The notes beneath the pieces are model-generated. The model had not been told where the DNA came from. It was given only the letters and a program-made list of their open reading frames with translations, and searched no databases. This document shows positions 24,066 through 34,976 of a stretch of DNA of 64,000 nucleotides, piece by piece. The position numbers and the translations under genes were made by a program. The stretch is from Capsicum annuum (Eukaryota; Streptophyta; Magnoliopsida; Solanales; Solanaceae): NCBI RefSeq assembly GCF_002878395.1, contig NW_025856849.1, forward strand, positions 26,220 to 90,219, written 5' to 3'. Position 1 is the stretch's first letter, and each line of letters starts with the position of its first letter.

Positions 24066-25560
24066 AGTTAAAAATTTCCAAAACCTCAACTATCCATGCA
24101 AATGGACAGAACCTATACTACCTATACAGACTATATACCAAAAGCAAAGGTAAGTTTTATTATTACTTGTGAAAAATTCTACCAACCATCATATACACTT
24201 AGTGAAATACTAGTTAGAGATTTAAACATAAAAGAAAACTTTGTCTTAGGATTAAAATTTATGATGCAAACTAATGGCGGATGTCTTGTTACAAAAAATT
24301 GGGTAATATTTGTTAGTAATATCACTCACTCACCAGTGCAGACACAATCCCTACTAACTAAATATCATTTCCTTAAAGATAAGACAAAACAAAGAATCGA
24401 AAGCTCAAATGATAAAGTAAAATTAGAAAAAACTCTAGAATGTGATAAAGCAGAAAATTGTACTTGTAATAATAAGGTAGCAATGTATGAGGAATTACAA
24501 GATCTATTAATAGTAGAAGAAATAGAAAAAGATTACACCTTAAGAGAACTAGGAATAGAATTATACAGTTTTAGGAAAGGAATACAATAGATAGGGGTAA
24601 TCAAAGATTAAAAAAACCTAGATAAAATAATACAAATCCTAGACAAACTAGAGATAATTGGAGAGAAACCCCGGCAACATTGGGACACCAATCAAATTAC
24701 CTGCAAATTAAAAATAATTAATCTAGAATATACTATAAAAACAACATCTATAAAAGATACAAATGAAGACATTAAAGACTTTGAAATAAAAATAAAAGAG
24801 CTACTAGAATTAGGAATAATTAGAAGATCCAGATCAAGTCATAAATCAACAGCTTTCATAGTAAGAAACCATAGTGAAATAGTAAGAGAAAAAGCTAGAA
24901 TGGTAATAAATTATAAAAAGATTAAATGATAATACTGTAATAGATGGATATAAGTTACCAGACAAAATAGAATTAATAAACAGAACACAAGAAAGAAAAA
25001 TATTTAGTAAATTTAATTGTAAATCCGGATATTGACAAATTAAGATGCATGAAGAGAGTATAGAATGGACAACGTTCACATGTCCAGAAGGACATTTTGA
25101 GTGGCTGGTTATGGTTTTCAAATTAAAGACAACTCCTCCATTGTTTCAAAGAAAAATGGATAGTATTTTTGGAGACTATAAAATTTTGTATTGGTTTATG
25201 CAGATGATATTCTAGTCTTTAGTAATAATATGAGGAAACATTTAGGACATTTACAACAAGTTTTTAAATTCTTTGTAGATAATGGAGTAATAATAAGTAG
25301 AAAAAAGATGGAATTATGTAAAAATAATATTAACTTTTTAGGAGTAGTTATTGGAATGGTAGAATAAAACTACATCCACACATAGCTAAGAAGGTCTTAG
25401 AAATGCCAGATAGATTAGACAAGACTACAGATTTACAGAAATTTTTAGGACTATTAAATTACGCTAGAGCTTTTAATAAAGATTTAGGAAAAGTAGTGGG
25501 ACCGTTATATTAGAAAATGGGATCAACAAGACAATTTTTTTAATATGAAAACATAAAATT
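24066..25560 (+). pseudogene. EPRV A: protease-RT linker and reverse transcriptase
   Basis: After the stop at 24063 the same frame runs to 24590 (rest of protease and linker, including FVLGLKFMM). It continues, broken by stops, into RT: CKLKIIN, IKELLELGIIRRSRS, a frameshift near 24915, the FEWLVM region, FQRKMDSIFGDYK, and a one-base loss just before the catalytic box near 25200. In the conserved phase the box reads YADD, where segments B, D and E have YVDD. RT copies pregenomic RNA. At least two frameshifts and several stops disable it. Confidence 0.85.
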
Positions 25561-26032
25561 AGTCCAACAACTTAAGCACATGATTAAAGATATCCTAGAT
25601 TTAACATTATCATTAGAAACAGACTATTTAATAGTCGAAACAGATGGAAGCCTTCAAGGATGGGGAGCAATATTAAAGACAAAACCCAATAAATATAGTG
25701 ACAAAAAGGATGAAAAAATTTGTACTTATGCAAGTGGAAAATATAAAGAAAAAGGCAATCTAAGTACTATACACATAGAAACACAAGCATTAATTTACGG
25801 TTTAAATAGTTTTAAACTTTATATACTAAATAAGCCTGAAATATTGGTAAGAATAGACTGTGAAGCTATAGCAAAATTTTATCAAAAAATAAAAGAAAAG
25901 GATAGTAGTAAAAGGACGTGGTTAAATTTCCTAGATGCCACTTCAATTTACAATATTGTTCTAGAACATATTAAAGAAAAAGATAATAACTTAGTAGATC
26001 AACTAAGTAGATTAATAAAAGAAGACAACTAA
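25561..26032 (+). pseudogene. EPRV A: RNase H domain (open)
   Basis: This is the most intact RNase H in the window. VETDGSLQGWGA gives the first Asp, HIETQALIYGL the Glu, VRIDCEAIAKFY the second Asp and NNLVDQLSRL the last Asp, so all four catalytic acids are present. It ends with a stop at about 26032. The domain degrades the RNA strand during reverse transcription. It is open from about 25580, but it is the C-terminus of a polyprotein broken upstream, so it is classed as pseudogene. Confidence 0.87.
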
Positions 26033-26144
26033 CAATTTTTGTTCCTGTATGTATACAGGCAAAGACAAAGAAAGGGAAGAAGCCTCATCCTCTCAAAACT
26101 ACTTAAACAAATTACTAAGCAACACTCGATACAAGCCACTAACA

Positions 26145-27449
26145 ATGTTGGAAAATCCAAAATTAGAATGATTTTCGAACCTCATAATCTCGTCAGTTAT
26201 GAGGTATCCAATATGACTTTCAAACTCAGACCACATGTAAAGGTGGACAAATGACAGATTTTCCTGATCGACAATTTATGGATCTCCTACAACAAGACAC
26301 CTAGAGATACTAGATACTTTGTTTCAGTTCTAAATGCTTTAAGTTATTATTTTACCAAGAAAAACAACACTAACAAATTTAAATTTTATGTTGTTCTTAG
26401 GGGAAAGACACAAGGAGTCTTTCAGACATGGATAGAGGTAAAGGATTTGGTAAAAGGCTATACAACCCCTCTCCATAAAGGTTTTGATGATTTAACAGAG
26501 GCATTAGATTATGCCCGTATAAATTTACGGCTAAATTTTATTACTCCATCCCTAAGACCAAATATAAAAGAAGTTCCCTGATATAATATTAAAAAAAGAC
26601 ACAGACAAAAGTATATTTTGTGATCATATTTCTTCCATGACTGAAGCTTTTAAAAGACTAAATCACGCAAATAAGGTTTTTAGACAAGATAATGAAAACC
26701 TTGTAAATGAAAAAGGAAAAATGTTAGAACATATAAGTATTTTACAAGACCGTATAAAGATTCTTCATTTTGAACTATCACAACAGAATCAGCAGATTTA
26801 TAAGACTCAAATAATCCCAAAAAGTTCTCCATCTTATTCAGAAAATGGGAAAACATATTGTATCGGGTGAAGATACAGCTAGTCCAGCTCAAACGATTGC
26901 AGGTAAAGACTCCTCAAATCTGTTTATGGGTGTGCATTCCCCAATGAATGTAGAAATACCTACTATATCAGGTAATGATACAACTAGTCTAGCTTAAATA
27001 GTAGCTGGTAAAGACTCATCAAATCCGTTGATGGCTGGCACTTTGCAAAAAAGTGTAGGGAGAATACTCCCAGCTAGTTTCAAGACCACAGGTGCCCAGA
27101 CAATAGAAGAAGAAAGTTCTTCCCAGACTAAGAAGGGATTTTCTTTAAGAAAAAAGAAAAATAAAAAAAATATAGAAAAAATAGTAGTAGACTCAATAAA
27201 AAAGTTATTAGCAGAGTAACTGCCAAAGAAATAGCAATGAATTCAGAAACACCAGAACCAAGATCTAGAATTCCAAAAGAAGAAACAAGACCACCCATAA
27301 CAGAAACAAGACTGGGACTATCAGACAGGGACAGTGACGAGTGTGATCGAGACTACAATTCGACCATGGATCAATTTGCCCAAGACCCAAATGCACACAA
27401 TGATTTAGGAATGGATTTTGACTCAAAAACATTACATAATCAGGATACG
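26145..27449 (+). pseudogene. EPRV A: viroplasmin / translational transactivator (TAV)
   Basis: It starts at the ATG at 26145 (MLENPKLE), then a small deletion shifts the frame. The central part contains FKFYVVLRGKTQGVFQTW (about 26380), which resembles the viroplasmin domain related to the RNase H1 N-terminal hybrid-binding fold. A probable coiled coil follows near 26640-26800. The C-terminal half has a 35-residue repeat (SG-DTASPAQT, AGKDSSNP; period 105 bp, units near 26862 and 26967) and a basic GFSLRKKK end near 27150. It is broken by frameshifts and stops. TAV forms inclusion bodies and allows reinitiation on polycistronic viral RNA, which would matter for the overlapping small ORFs. 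Confidence 0.8.
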
Positions 27450-27622
27450 TAAGCAATGATGATATTTACAACAGAAAAAATAAGAGACGTATGCAATAAC
27501 AGATAAATAAACGGACGAATGGAAAGTAAAGTAAAGACATAGCTATATGATCGTGGGACCCATCCAAAGTCTTGCGAAAATTTTACTAAGCACATTGAAG
27601 TAAATATTTAAAGTCCACAAAT

Positions 27623-27635
27623 GGCTATAAATACC
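27623..27635 (+). promoter_or_regulatory. Candidate TATA box of the pregenomic RNA
   Basis: GGCTATAAATACC lies about 175 bases after the TAV stop and about 1.0 kb before the primer site, as expected for the main caulimovirid promoter. Confidence 0.65.
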
Positions 27636-28494
27636 ACCTTATGGAAGACTTAAAGATAGAGACGAAGAGAGAAAAAGTGAGAGAAAAAATCAAGAGTGAG
27701 AAAGATCTTAGTTTCCCTTAAAAAATTTCTTAGTTTTCAAAGTTCATAGTTTATTTCAAGAAAAAAAAAAGAAAGAGTGTGTAGTGAATATTAGTCTTTT
27801 ATTCCTTCATTTTTTGATAGCCGATAGCTTTCAAGGGACTCCCAAAAGGGAAACCTCATTTCTTTCTTAAAATATGTAAGTAGTCGTTACGTAGATCTTT
27901 GTATTTTTCTCCCTACTTTGTAAATTATGTTTGAATTAATGAAGTTCATATTATATTTCAAATGTGTTCTTAATATTATAGATCTGGATGACCGTGCGGA
28001 TTACCGCCAATTTTTCAATCTTGTAAAATTAGTAAATTACTTATTATTACATATTTAATTATTAATATATATGTTTTATATCTGGATAGAGTGCGGATTA
28101 CTGCTAGTTTTTTGATCTTATAAAATTGGTAAATTGTTTTTAAATTTACCCCTAGTATATGGTTATTCTCTCAGTGTTTTAGCAGTAACGATGGATTAAT
28201 CTATAAATTCCTAGGGATTTAAAAAGTCAAAGAAGATTAAAAAGGACTATTGTTATTGTCCCGGGGTGTGATTAAAGTAGATATTGCTAAAATACCTAAA
28301 ATTGAAGAGAAAGAGATGAACAGGGTATAAATAAAAATATCAAAATATCAAAAAGTGCAAAAATAATTCATATTATTGGGAGAAAATATAATCTGATCTT
28401 TATAACTTGTCTAACTACACAAGACTAAGGATAACGAAGGAGGGAGTACTGAGTAGGACTTTACACCATATTGCTTTATCCATTTTAACTCTAC

Positions 28495-28655
28495 TTTATT
28501 TCTCATATCTACTTACCTGCTATAATAATATTTCTTGTTTGCTCATCTATTTTACCTTTATCTGCTTTATCTCTGCTTTATTTCTCATATCTACTTACCT
28601 GCTCTCATAATATTTCTTGTTTTCTCATCTATTTTACCTGCATTATTATCTGTAT
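28495..28655 (+). repeat. 82-bp tandem duplication in the viral leader
   Basis: CTCATCTATTTTACC occurs at 28542 and 28624 within two pyrimidine-rich units. The same duplication with the same 82-bp period occurs on the minus strand in segment B (46564-46727), so it predates integration or duplication of the segments. Confidence 0.85.
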
Positions 28656-28660
28656 ATTAT

Positions 28661-28673
28661 TGGTATCAGTGCC
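28661..28673 (+). other. EPRV A primer-binding site (tRNA-iMet)
   Basis: TGGTATCAGTGCC matches the tRNA-Met complement with one change (A to T). By convention it marks position 1 of the viral genome. Segment B has a different single change. Confidence 0.85.
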
Positions 28674-28700
28674 CTAAGATTCTAGGAGACTGTATTACGT

Positions 28701-29003
28701 ATGGTATCAAGAACTGAGAAAAGGAAAACCAGACCCTACGAGCATTTAATAATATTAGATTCAGAATATTATTGGTCTACTTGAAATTTAAAGAAAGAAT
28801 TTATAAATACATTTAAGGTCTTAATAAAACAAAGGCAGTTAAATATTAAATTATTTGAGCTTTGTAAAGAATCAAGAGAAGAAATCTGGACAGAACTACA
28901 AGAAGTAGATAATAGATTAGGAGAAGTCAAAGACCAAATAATTTATATTAACTACGAACTAAGGGTAGATAAGATTTTCAGAGAAAAGTATCCTTTTTAT
29001 TAG
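28701..29003 (+). pseudogene. EPRV A small ORF 1 (100 codons, one stop)
   Basis: The first ATG after the primer site (28701) opens MVSRTEKRKTRPYEHL and runs in one frame to TAG at 29001-29003, with an internal TGA at 28782-28784. The sequence is charged and probably helical (ESREEIWTELQEVDNRL). No known family recognised. The same ORF is in segments B (46497-46195, two stops) and D (57441-57140, start lost). It lies where caulimovirids have a small 5' ORF of uncertain role. Confidence 0.65.
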
Positions 29004-29007
29004 CTTA

Positions 29008-29199
29008 ATGAACACACCTCATACAAATACAAAATCATTAGAAGAAATCAAGAATAATTTATAAAGTTTATACTTAGTATAGAAAAAACTAAATAATACA
29101 AAAGAAGATCCGAGAAGACTAGATAATCTAATCACTATAATATCCGGTTTAGAGTACGAATTGATAAAGCATCTTAAGTCTAGAAATAATAATAAATGA
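29008..29199 (+). pseudogene. EPRV A small ORF 2 (63 codons, two stops)
   Basis: It begins MNTPHTNTKSLEEIKNN and ends RNNNK. It is intact in segments B (46189-45998) and D (57137-56946) but carries two stops here. Its stop overlaps the next ORF start as ATGA (29196-29199), a layout suited to termination-reinitiation. Function unknown. Confidence 0.7.
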
Positions 29200-29321
29200 A
29201 AAGACATGCTATTTGGTAACAATATACGATTCAAATATTGGCTTTTAAATGAAGAAATAAAAAAGAGGGAAGACAAAGTAGCAGAAGAAATAGTTTTGAG
29301 TAACTATCTGGACTTTTTAGT
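29196..29321 (+). pseudogene. EPRV A small ORF 3 (about 92 codons), split by Element 4
   Basis: It starts in the ATGA overlap. In A an extra base shifts the frame after about five codons, and Element 4 cuts the ORF at 29321; the rest is at 34803-34961. In segment B it is intact (46001-45723): MKIHPFA start, helical middle, ending DIPLG. It resembles small ORF 4 downstream in start, length and end. Function unknown. Confidence 0.7.
29317..29321. repeat. Target-site duplication of Element 4 (left), TTAGT
   Basis: TTAGT precedes the element and recurs at 34803-34807. The uninterrupted viral sequence in segments B and D has it once. Confidence 0.93.
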
Positions 29322-31132
29322 TGTAACGACTCTTCCGGTCGTTTGTGAAATCTTTTTGTCTTTTCTATTCTAGCTCTCCCCGTAGTTTATGTTAGTGAAT
29401 TATGACTCATGGTATAAGTAATATCAATGCTTGAGTTGTCTGAAAGTTTTGAATATTTTAAATAATTATTTAATTAATAAATTAATGGATTAAAATAGCA
29501 ATTTATTAACTTATGTGGACAATATAAGAATAAAATTAAGTAGTTAGGGTTTTCCATTTATAATAATAATAAAGTCAGATATTTATGGCAAGGAGAGAGG
29601 CACACACTAGGGGCAGTTCTCCATCACAATGCTTGTAGGAGGGGTTATCGATAACGTAGAATGGTTCCGCAAACTACTGCTAAGGTGAGCCATTCACTGG
29701 TATTTAAAATAAATGTGTTGAATTTTGTATAAATTATATTAAGAATGGTTCTAACTTTTGAACAATGCATGTGAAGGGTAGATGTAGGAATTAGGTCTTA
29801 AATTATCAAGTATTACTTGTTTTATAATTGTTCTAATTATTCACAGTTTGGGCCTAAACTTTTGTTAAGTTTTATGGACCTAGTTACAGATGTTAGACAT
29901 AGATGAGGATATTAAACCTTAGAATAAGGTTACTTCATAACTTGGTAACTTGTATTGATGTTCCCGGATTGTGGATTTTGAGTTATAGGTATGATACTTC
30001 CTGTGGAAGTGATATTGGGCATTTAGAGATGACATTCCTTCTAGATACATTAACTGGCCTATAGAGATGTTATTTCCTCTTAGACTTGATGATTGGCCCA
30101 TAGATATGCTATTTTCTCTTAGATATATTCAAATTTGCCTAGAGAGGTGATGTTCCTCGTAGTCATGATGTATGACCTATCGATATAAGATATTCTATAG
30201 ACGATTATATGTCTATCTATATTATGACTCCTATGTGTGAGATACCTCCTATATGTGAGACAATTAAAGATATGCTATGACTTATAAATATGATTATTGA
30301 TATAAATTGTGGATATATATATGAATATAGGCCTAATGTCATGATTATGATATTGTGACTATTTCAAATAAATTAATAGGCCAAGGGTTGTGTTATGATA
30401 ATAATTGATTATTTGAGGGGTGTTTATCAGTGTAAAGGATATGATTACAGTTTATTAATACTGATATATTTGTATACACATCTCTTCGGTATGGGACAGA
30501 GGAAGATGTAGTATGTTCCTTATGACTTGATTGATTGGATATTGGTGATGAGTAATTGTGTTGATGGGAGAGAGTAAGTGTTTCTTGTTAATGAAAGATC
30601 GTTGTATGCTTGTTTTAGCTAAGGCCATAAGTGTGAAGTAATATTGAGGCCAAGCCCTTGATACATGTTGTTGTTAGTTAAAATTGGTGTGTGTATGTTC
30701 TTAGGGTAGTGCGTGGGAGTTGTTGTGATAGAGAGTTAGAGAATACGAGGAGCATGCTATTATTGGTGTTTGTTTAGACGTTCATATATGGTTAAACAAT
30801 AGGCTTGATTGGTGTATGAGTGGATGAATGTGGTGCACGTTAGTTTCCAACCTTCCCGGCCTTATAATATAAATCCTTAAATGAAATCATGATTGGGGTT
30901 GTCAATAGCTTATCTCGTGTAAGTTTCAGATTTTTCGGGTCTTGGGGGTTTTAGTAAGTAGTTTGTTTGACTTCTGCATTAATAATGATTAGTCCTGAAT
31001 TATGGTTACTATGTTTATTTATAATAATATCATCTTAATATTGATTAAGTTTTTGGGTAATGGTTTGATTTAGATGGTTCTCCTATAGAAAAATTAGTGT
31101 GGGTGCCACTCATGGCCTTTTGGATCGTGACA
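29322..31132 (+). repeat. Element 4, 5' LTR
   Basis: 1.81 kb. The first ~525 bp and last ~210 bp match the 3' LTR. The middle (about 29850-30930) does not match it by eye and holds about four diverged units of ~39 bp near 30017-30175 (GGCCTATAGAGATG type). Confidence 0.87.
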
Positions 31133-32041
31133 AAGTTTGTATCTGAGACCTAGGTTTGTCGATCTCGTCGTACAAGAACATGTCTAGTAGAGTCTTGTGG
31201 AATGGTACGGATATGTCTGTACTTTTCTTCGAGAGGCTATAGGACACTAGGAAAATACAAATTCTTCTTTCTTACATAGTATTACTTGAATTCAATTGGT
31301 ATCTGGTGATTCCAATTGGTATCTGTTAATAATAGAAATGTCATATAGAGTTTCATAGATTGGTGTGTAGGGCCCCACACCTAATTTTTGTAAGGCTATA
31401 AGGCATGTACAAGTCATTTTCCTTTCTTTCTTCCCATCATGCCGTCCTAATCTTGGACTACTAGATTGAATCCAATTGGTATCTAGACAGTTCCAATTGG
31501 AATCTTAATAATTTTTAATAAAAATCTAGGAGATCTCAATTGATATCTGTTAATAAGGTCTAAAAGTTATTGTTAATAGAAAATGACTTTTGTGAAAGTT
31601 ATGAACTTATTGATTGCTTTTTTTGTAATATTTGGCTAAACTTGTGTTGCTAGATTTTTGTCATTATTGTGAATTATTTTTGTTAAGTGATGAAAATTGA
31701 TGGAGTTGTTTTTGTTGATAAATGTGATGAGATTATTTGATTTCCTGTTATTGTGAAACTAGAAATTCTATGGTGGTATGTCTATTTTTTATGAGTATTT
31801 TAGTGTATTTTATTCGGTAATGACTATTATGATGATATGGTGATACCCAATAAGGCCGGAAAATACTATTGATGATGTGTTGATATCTGGCAAGGCTTGA
31901 TTATGATATAATGGTCCTAATGAGGATAGTTAGGATGATTTGTGATATTAATTTTGTACTTATCATTCATTCCTACATGAGTATCGCCTATCACCAATAT
32001 GCACCTATAGTTATCAGCCGGTATAAGACGGTTGCATATAT

Positions 32042-32290
32042 ATGAGTGAAGGATATGCCTTGAGCTATTGTATACTAATTGAACCTTTCGAGTCTAGAAC
32101 AGTGGGGTTACGCATGGGCTCGGCTAGGTATTTGGTTGTCTGTAAGTTGAGGACTAAGAAAATTGCGTCTGTGGAGGTCCAGTGGAAGAATCGTCCTATT
32201 GAGGAGTCTACTTGGGAGACCAAAGCAGACATGCATAGCAAGTATCCATATCTTTTTGATGATTCAAGTTATTCTTTAGTTTCCTTTATT
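32042..32290 (+). pseudogene. Element 4 chromodomain remnant of integrase
   Basis: The open frame contains KLRTKKIASVEVQWKNRP followed by EESTWETKADMHSKYPYLF. This matches the chromodomain end of Tekay-type integrases and parallels Element 2 residues encoded at about 7690-7550. It is the only pol part left, so the element lost everything between gag and this tail. The ATG used in the frame is not a real start. Confidence 0.82.
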
Positions 32291-32302
32291 GCCACTTTTT
32301 AT

Positions 32303-32339
32303 CCGTTCGGGGACGAACGGTTGTTAAATTGGTATCTGA
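32303..32339 (+). other. Element 4 hairpin and polypurine region
   Basis: CCGTTCGGGGACGAACGG (32303-32320) is a perfect 7-bp stem with a GGGA loop, in the same place as the hairpins of Elements 1-3. The purine tract that should follow is eroded. Confidence 0.8.
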
Positions 32340-34802
32340 TATAACGACCTTCCCGGCCGTTTGTGAAATCTTTTCATCTTTTCTATTTTAGCTCTCCCTT
32401 TAGTTTATGTACGTGAATTATGACTCACGAGATAAGAAATATCAATGCTTGAGATTATTTAATTAATAAATTAATGGGTTAAAATAGCAATTTATTAACT
32501 TATGTGGTCAATATAAGAATAAAATTAAGTGATTAGGGTTTACTGTTTATAATAATAATAGAATCATATATTTAGGGCAAGGAGAGAGGCACACACTAGG
32601 GGCAGTTCTCCATCACAATGGCTGTAGGAGGGGTTATCGATAACGTAGAGTGGTTGCGCGAACTACTGCTAAGGTGAGCCGTTCACTGCTATGTTAAAAT
32701 AAATGGGTTAAATTTTGTATAAACTAAATCAAGAATGGTGCTAACTTTTGAACAATGCATGTGAAGGGTAGATGTAGGAATTAAGTTTTAAATTATCAAG
32801 TATTAGTTGTTTTATAATTATTCTAATTATTGACAGTTTGGGAGAGAATGTTCATGCCTAAAGTGTCTAACAATTGGTCAATATTTGCAACTTCCAATAG
32901 GGTCTTAATGTTGCTGCCAAAGTTTCTTTGTTACAATTAGTTAGTGAAAAATAAATAAAAAATTAATTATGTTTTGGGTGATGAGCCAACCATTGACATC
33001 AATTAGAATTAGGTCACTGCTTTAGATTAATTTGATGGCGATAAGGACAGTTTTTATTTCCTGTTTATTTTTTTTTTGTACTTTGCTCCATAATCCGGAA
33101 TTAGAGAAATTGAGGTTTAGGTTTAGAACTTTTGGAGTAAGAATTTGTAAATAGGTGTCATTAGATTCGTATTCTTATGGAAATTATATATTGAAACAGA
33201 TTTGAAATATTCGGAAGCTTTACGAAAGTGCAAGACCCTTGCAAGGTAGCTTGTATTTGAGTTCTTCGGTTGAAGTAGGTTACAATTTAATTGGAGTTTA
33301 GACTCGACTTAATTGCATGTATGCTCCTTAATTGGATACTTGTTGATTGGTATTCGGACATGCTTGAAATTGTTGATATTTGAATTGTTGATACGTGTAT
33401 AAATGATTATTGAAAATTTACTTGCTGGAATTGTCTTATGACTTTAAGTGTACTTGTAAAACTTGGTACATTGTGTTGTATGCTATGGGGTTTGTGTAAA
33501 TTTGATATTGATAATACTTTTATATGTTGGATCGGGTACCACGCCGGTACGGATATGTTTATGTTGATTCGGGTACCATGCCGGTACGGATATGTATATG
33601 TTGGATCGGGTAGCACACCAGTATGAATATGTTTATGTTGGATCGGGTACCACGCCGATATGAATATGTTTATGTTGGATCGAGTACTATGCCGGTACAA
33701 ATATATTTATGTTGGATCGGGTACTACGTTGGTACGGATATGTTTATGTTGGATCGGGTACCACGCCGGTATAGATATATTTATGTTGGATCGGGTACCA
33801 CACCGGTACAGATATTTATATGTTGGATCGGGTACCACACCAGTACTGATATGATTATGTTGGATCGGGTACCACGCCGGTACGAATATGTATATGTTGG
33901 ATCGGGTACCACGCCGGTACGAATATGCTTATGTTTGATTGGGTACCGAGCTGGTACGGATATTTATATGTTAGATCAGGTACCACGCCGATACGGATAT
34001 GTTTATGTTGGATCGGGTATCACACCGGTACGGATATGTGTATGTTGGATCGGGTACCACGCTGGTACGGTACATGAACATAGATTGTTCCCTACAGGTC
34101 ATGACTATTTGGGAAAAAATAAGTCCCATAGCATGTGTGTACATATTTGTTTTGAGTTTGTGGATGTTTACAGTATGGTTGATACTCTTGATGGTTATGT
34201 GGCTTGTTTGTGAGCAATATTTGATCTGTTATTGTTGTATTATTGATTCATTTAGTAATTGTTATGTGATGATGCCTGTCTACTTGTTATTTGATTTATG
34301 TTGTGTACATGTTATTAAATTGAGTTGGCCTATGAGACCTACTAGTACATAGTGGTTTGTACTGATACTACCCTGTACTCTTCTTTTGTTGAGTGCAGAA
34401 AGTGTTCTAGAGACTCAAACATAACCTCACCTTTAAAGTCTGATAGCAGATCTTGATCCAAGGGTGAGCACTCCATCTCCAGGCTGACATGGATCATCTT
34501 ATTTGTTTTTTGCCATCTTTCGGGGAATGAAAGATTATTTATTTACTTTATATTTGGATATCTCTTTAGACATGATCTATGTTAATAGTTCTTGTACGAT
34601 TACTTTCGGGTCTTGGGGTTTTAGCAAGTAGTTTGTTTAACTTCCGCATTAATAATGATTAGTCCTGAATTATGGTTATTATGTTGATTTATAATAATAT
34701 CATCTTAATATTGATTAAGTGTTTGGATAATGGTTAGATTTAGATGGTTCTCCCACAGAAAGATTAGTGTGGATGTCACTCATGGCCTCTTTGGTCGTGA
34801 CA
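32340..34802 (+). repeat. Element 4, 3' LTR
   Basis: 2.46 kb, starting TATAACGACC (first G lost) and ending GGTCGTGACA. Its core (about 32843-34603) differs from the 5' LTR and contains a 37-bp minisatellite. Confidence 0.87.
33527..34070. repeat. 37-bp minisatellite, about 14.7 units
   Basis: Units begin at 33527, 33564, 33601 and so on with exact 37-bp spacing (TTGGATCGGGTACCACGCCG type). Each has a dyad GTACC...GGTAC. Because 37 is not a multiple of 3, every frame yields the same cyclic peptide, which creates long false ORFs (for example 33623-34213). Confidence 0.95.
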
Positions 34803-34807
34803 TTAGT
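34803..34807. repeat. Target-site duplication of Element 4 (right), TTAGT
   Basis: Matches 29317-29321. Confidence 0.93.
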
Positions 34808-34976
34808 AACTCTAGAAACATCACAATCAGAATTTTTCAAAGAATATTTAAGTGAAATAAGATGGGATTTACATGGACTTAGAATTGGCATAACATATTA
34901 CAATAGAAGGATAAGTTATCCAAAGAAATGATGTAACATAGTAGATATTCCTTTAGGATAAAAATAATTAAAATAC

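Larger units (their letters stand above)
27450..28660 (+). promoter_or_regulatory. EPRV A intergenic region: pregenomic promoter and leader
   Basis: 1.2 kb without a gene. GGCTATAAATACC at 27623-27635 is a good TATA box, with an expected RNA start about 30 bases on. Downstream are purine-rich GAGA stretches (27655-27710), a long leader with an imperfect direct repeat of about 98 bp (from about 27982 and 28080), another TATA/AATAAA-like string near 28326-28335, and an 82-bp tandem duplication before the primer site. The layout is that of a caulimovirid promoter and leader. Whether it is active is unknown. Confidence 0.75.
23610..29321 (+). mobile_element. EPRV segment A, part 1 (Solendovirus-like)
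   Basis: A plus-strand viral segment running from the end of the coat protein through protease, RT, RNase H, TAV, intergenic promoter region, primer site and the first small ORFs, until Element 4 interrupts it. With part 2 (34803-36925) it totals about 7.8 kb, close to one circularly permuted caulimovirid genome. The many stops and frameshifts show a fossil integrant. Confidence 0.88.
31133..32339 (+). mobile_element. Element 4 internal region
   Basis: It opens with a degraded primer site near 31134-31152 (TTTGTATCTGAGACC, compare TGGTATCAGAGCC). Apart from the chromodomain remnant (32042-32290) no coding signal is visible. Short repeats of a CAATTGGTATCTG phrase lie at about 31297-31545. 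Confidence 0.75.
29322..34802 (+). mobile_element. Element 4: gypsy derivative inserted in the EPRV
   Basis: 5,481 bp with TTAGT duplications, starting TGTAACGAC and ending CGTGACA. The LTRs (29322-31132 and 32340-34802) share ends but have different cores. The 1.2-kb interior keeps only a degraded primer site, a chromodomain remnant and a polypurine region; gag, protease, RT and integrase core are absent. It inserted after the virus, into small ORF 3 of segment A. Confidence 0.9.

Noticed and set aside
33527..34070. Regular ~37-bp repeats resembling a CRISPR array
   Set aside because: The units are contiguous with no unique spacers, and the context is a plant LTR.
33623..34213. 196-codon open frame with a repeated peptide (YVGSGTTPV type)
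   Set aside because: It is produced by the 37-bp minisatellite, which gives the same cyclic peptide in all frames; there is no start context, no homology and overlapping frames look alike.
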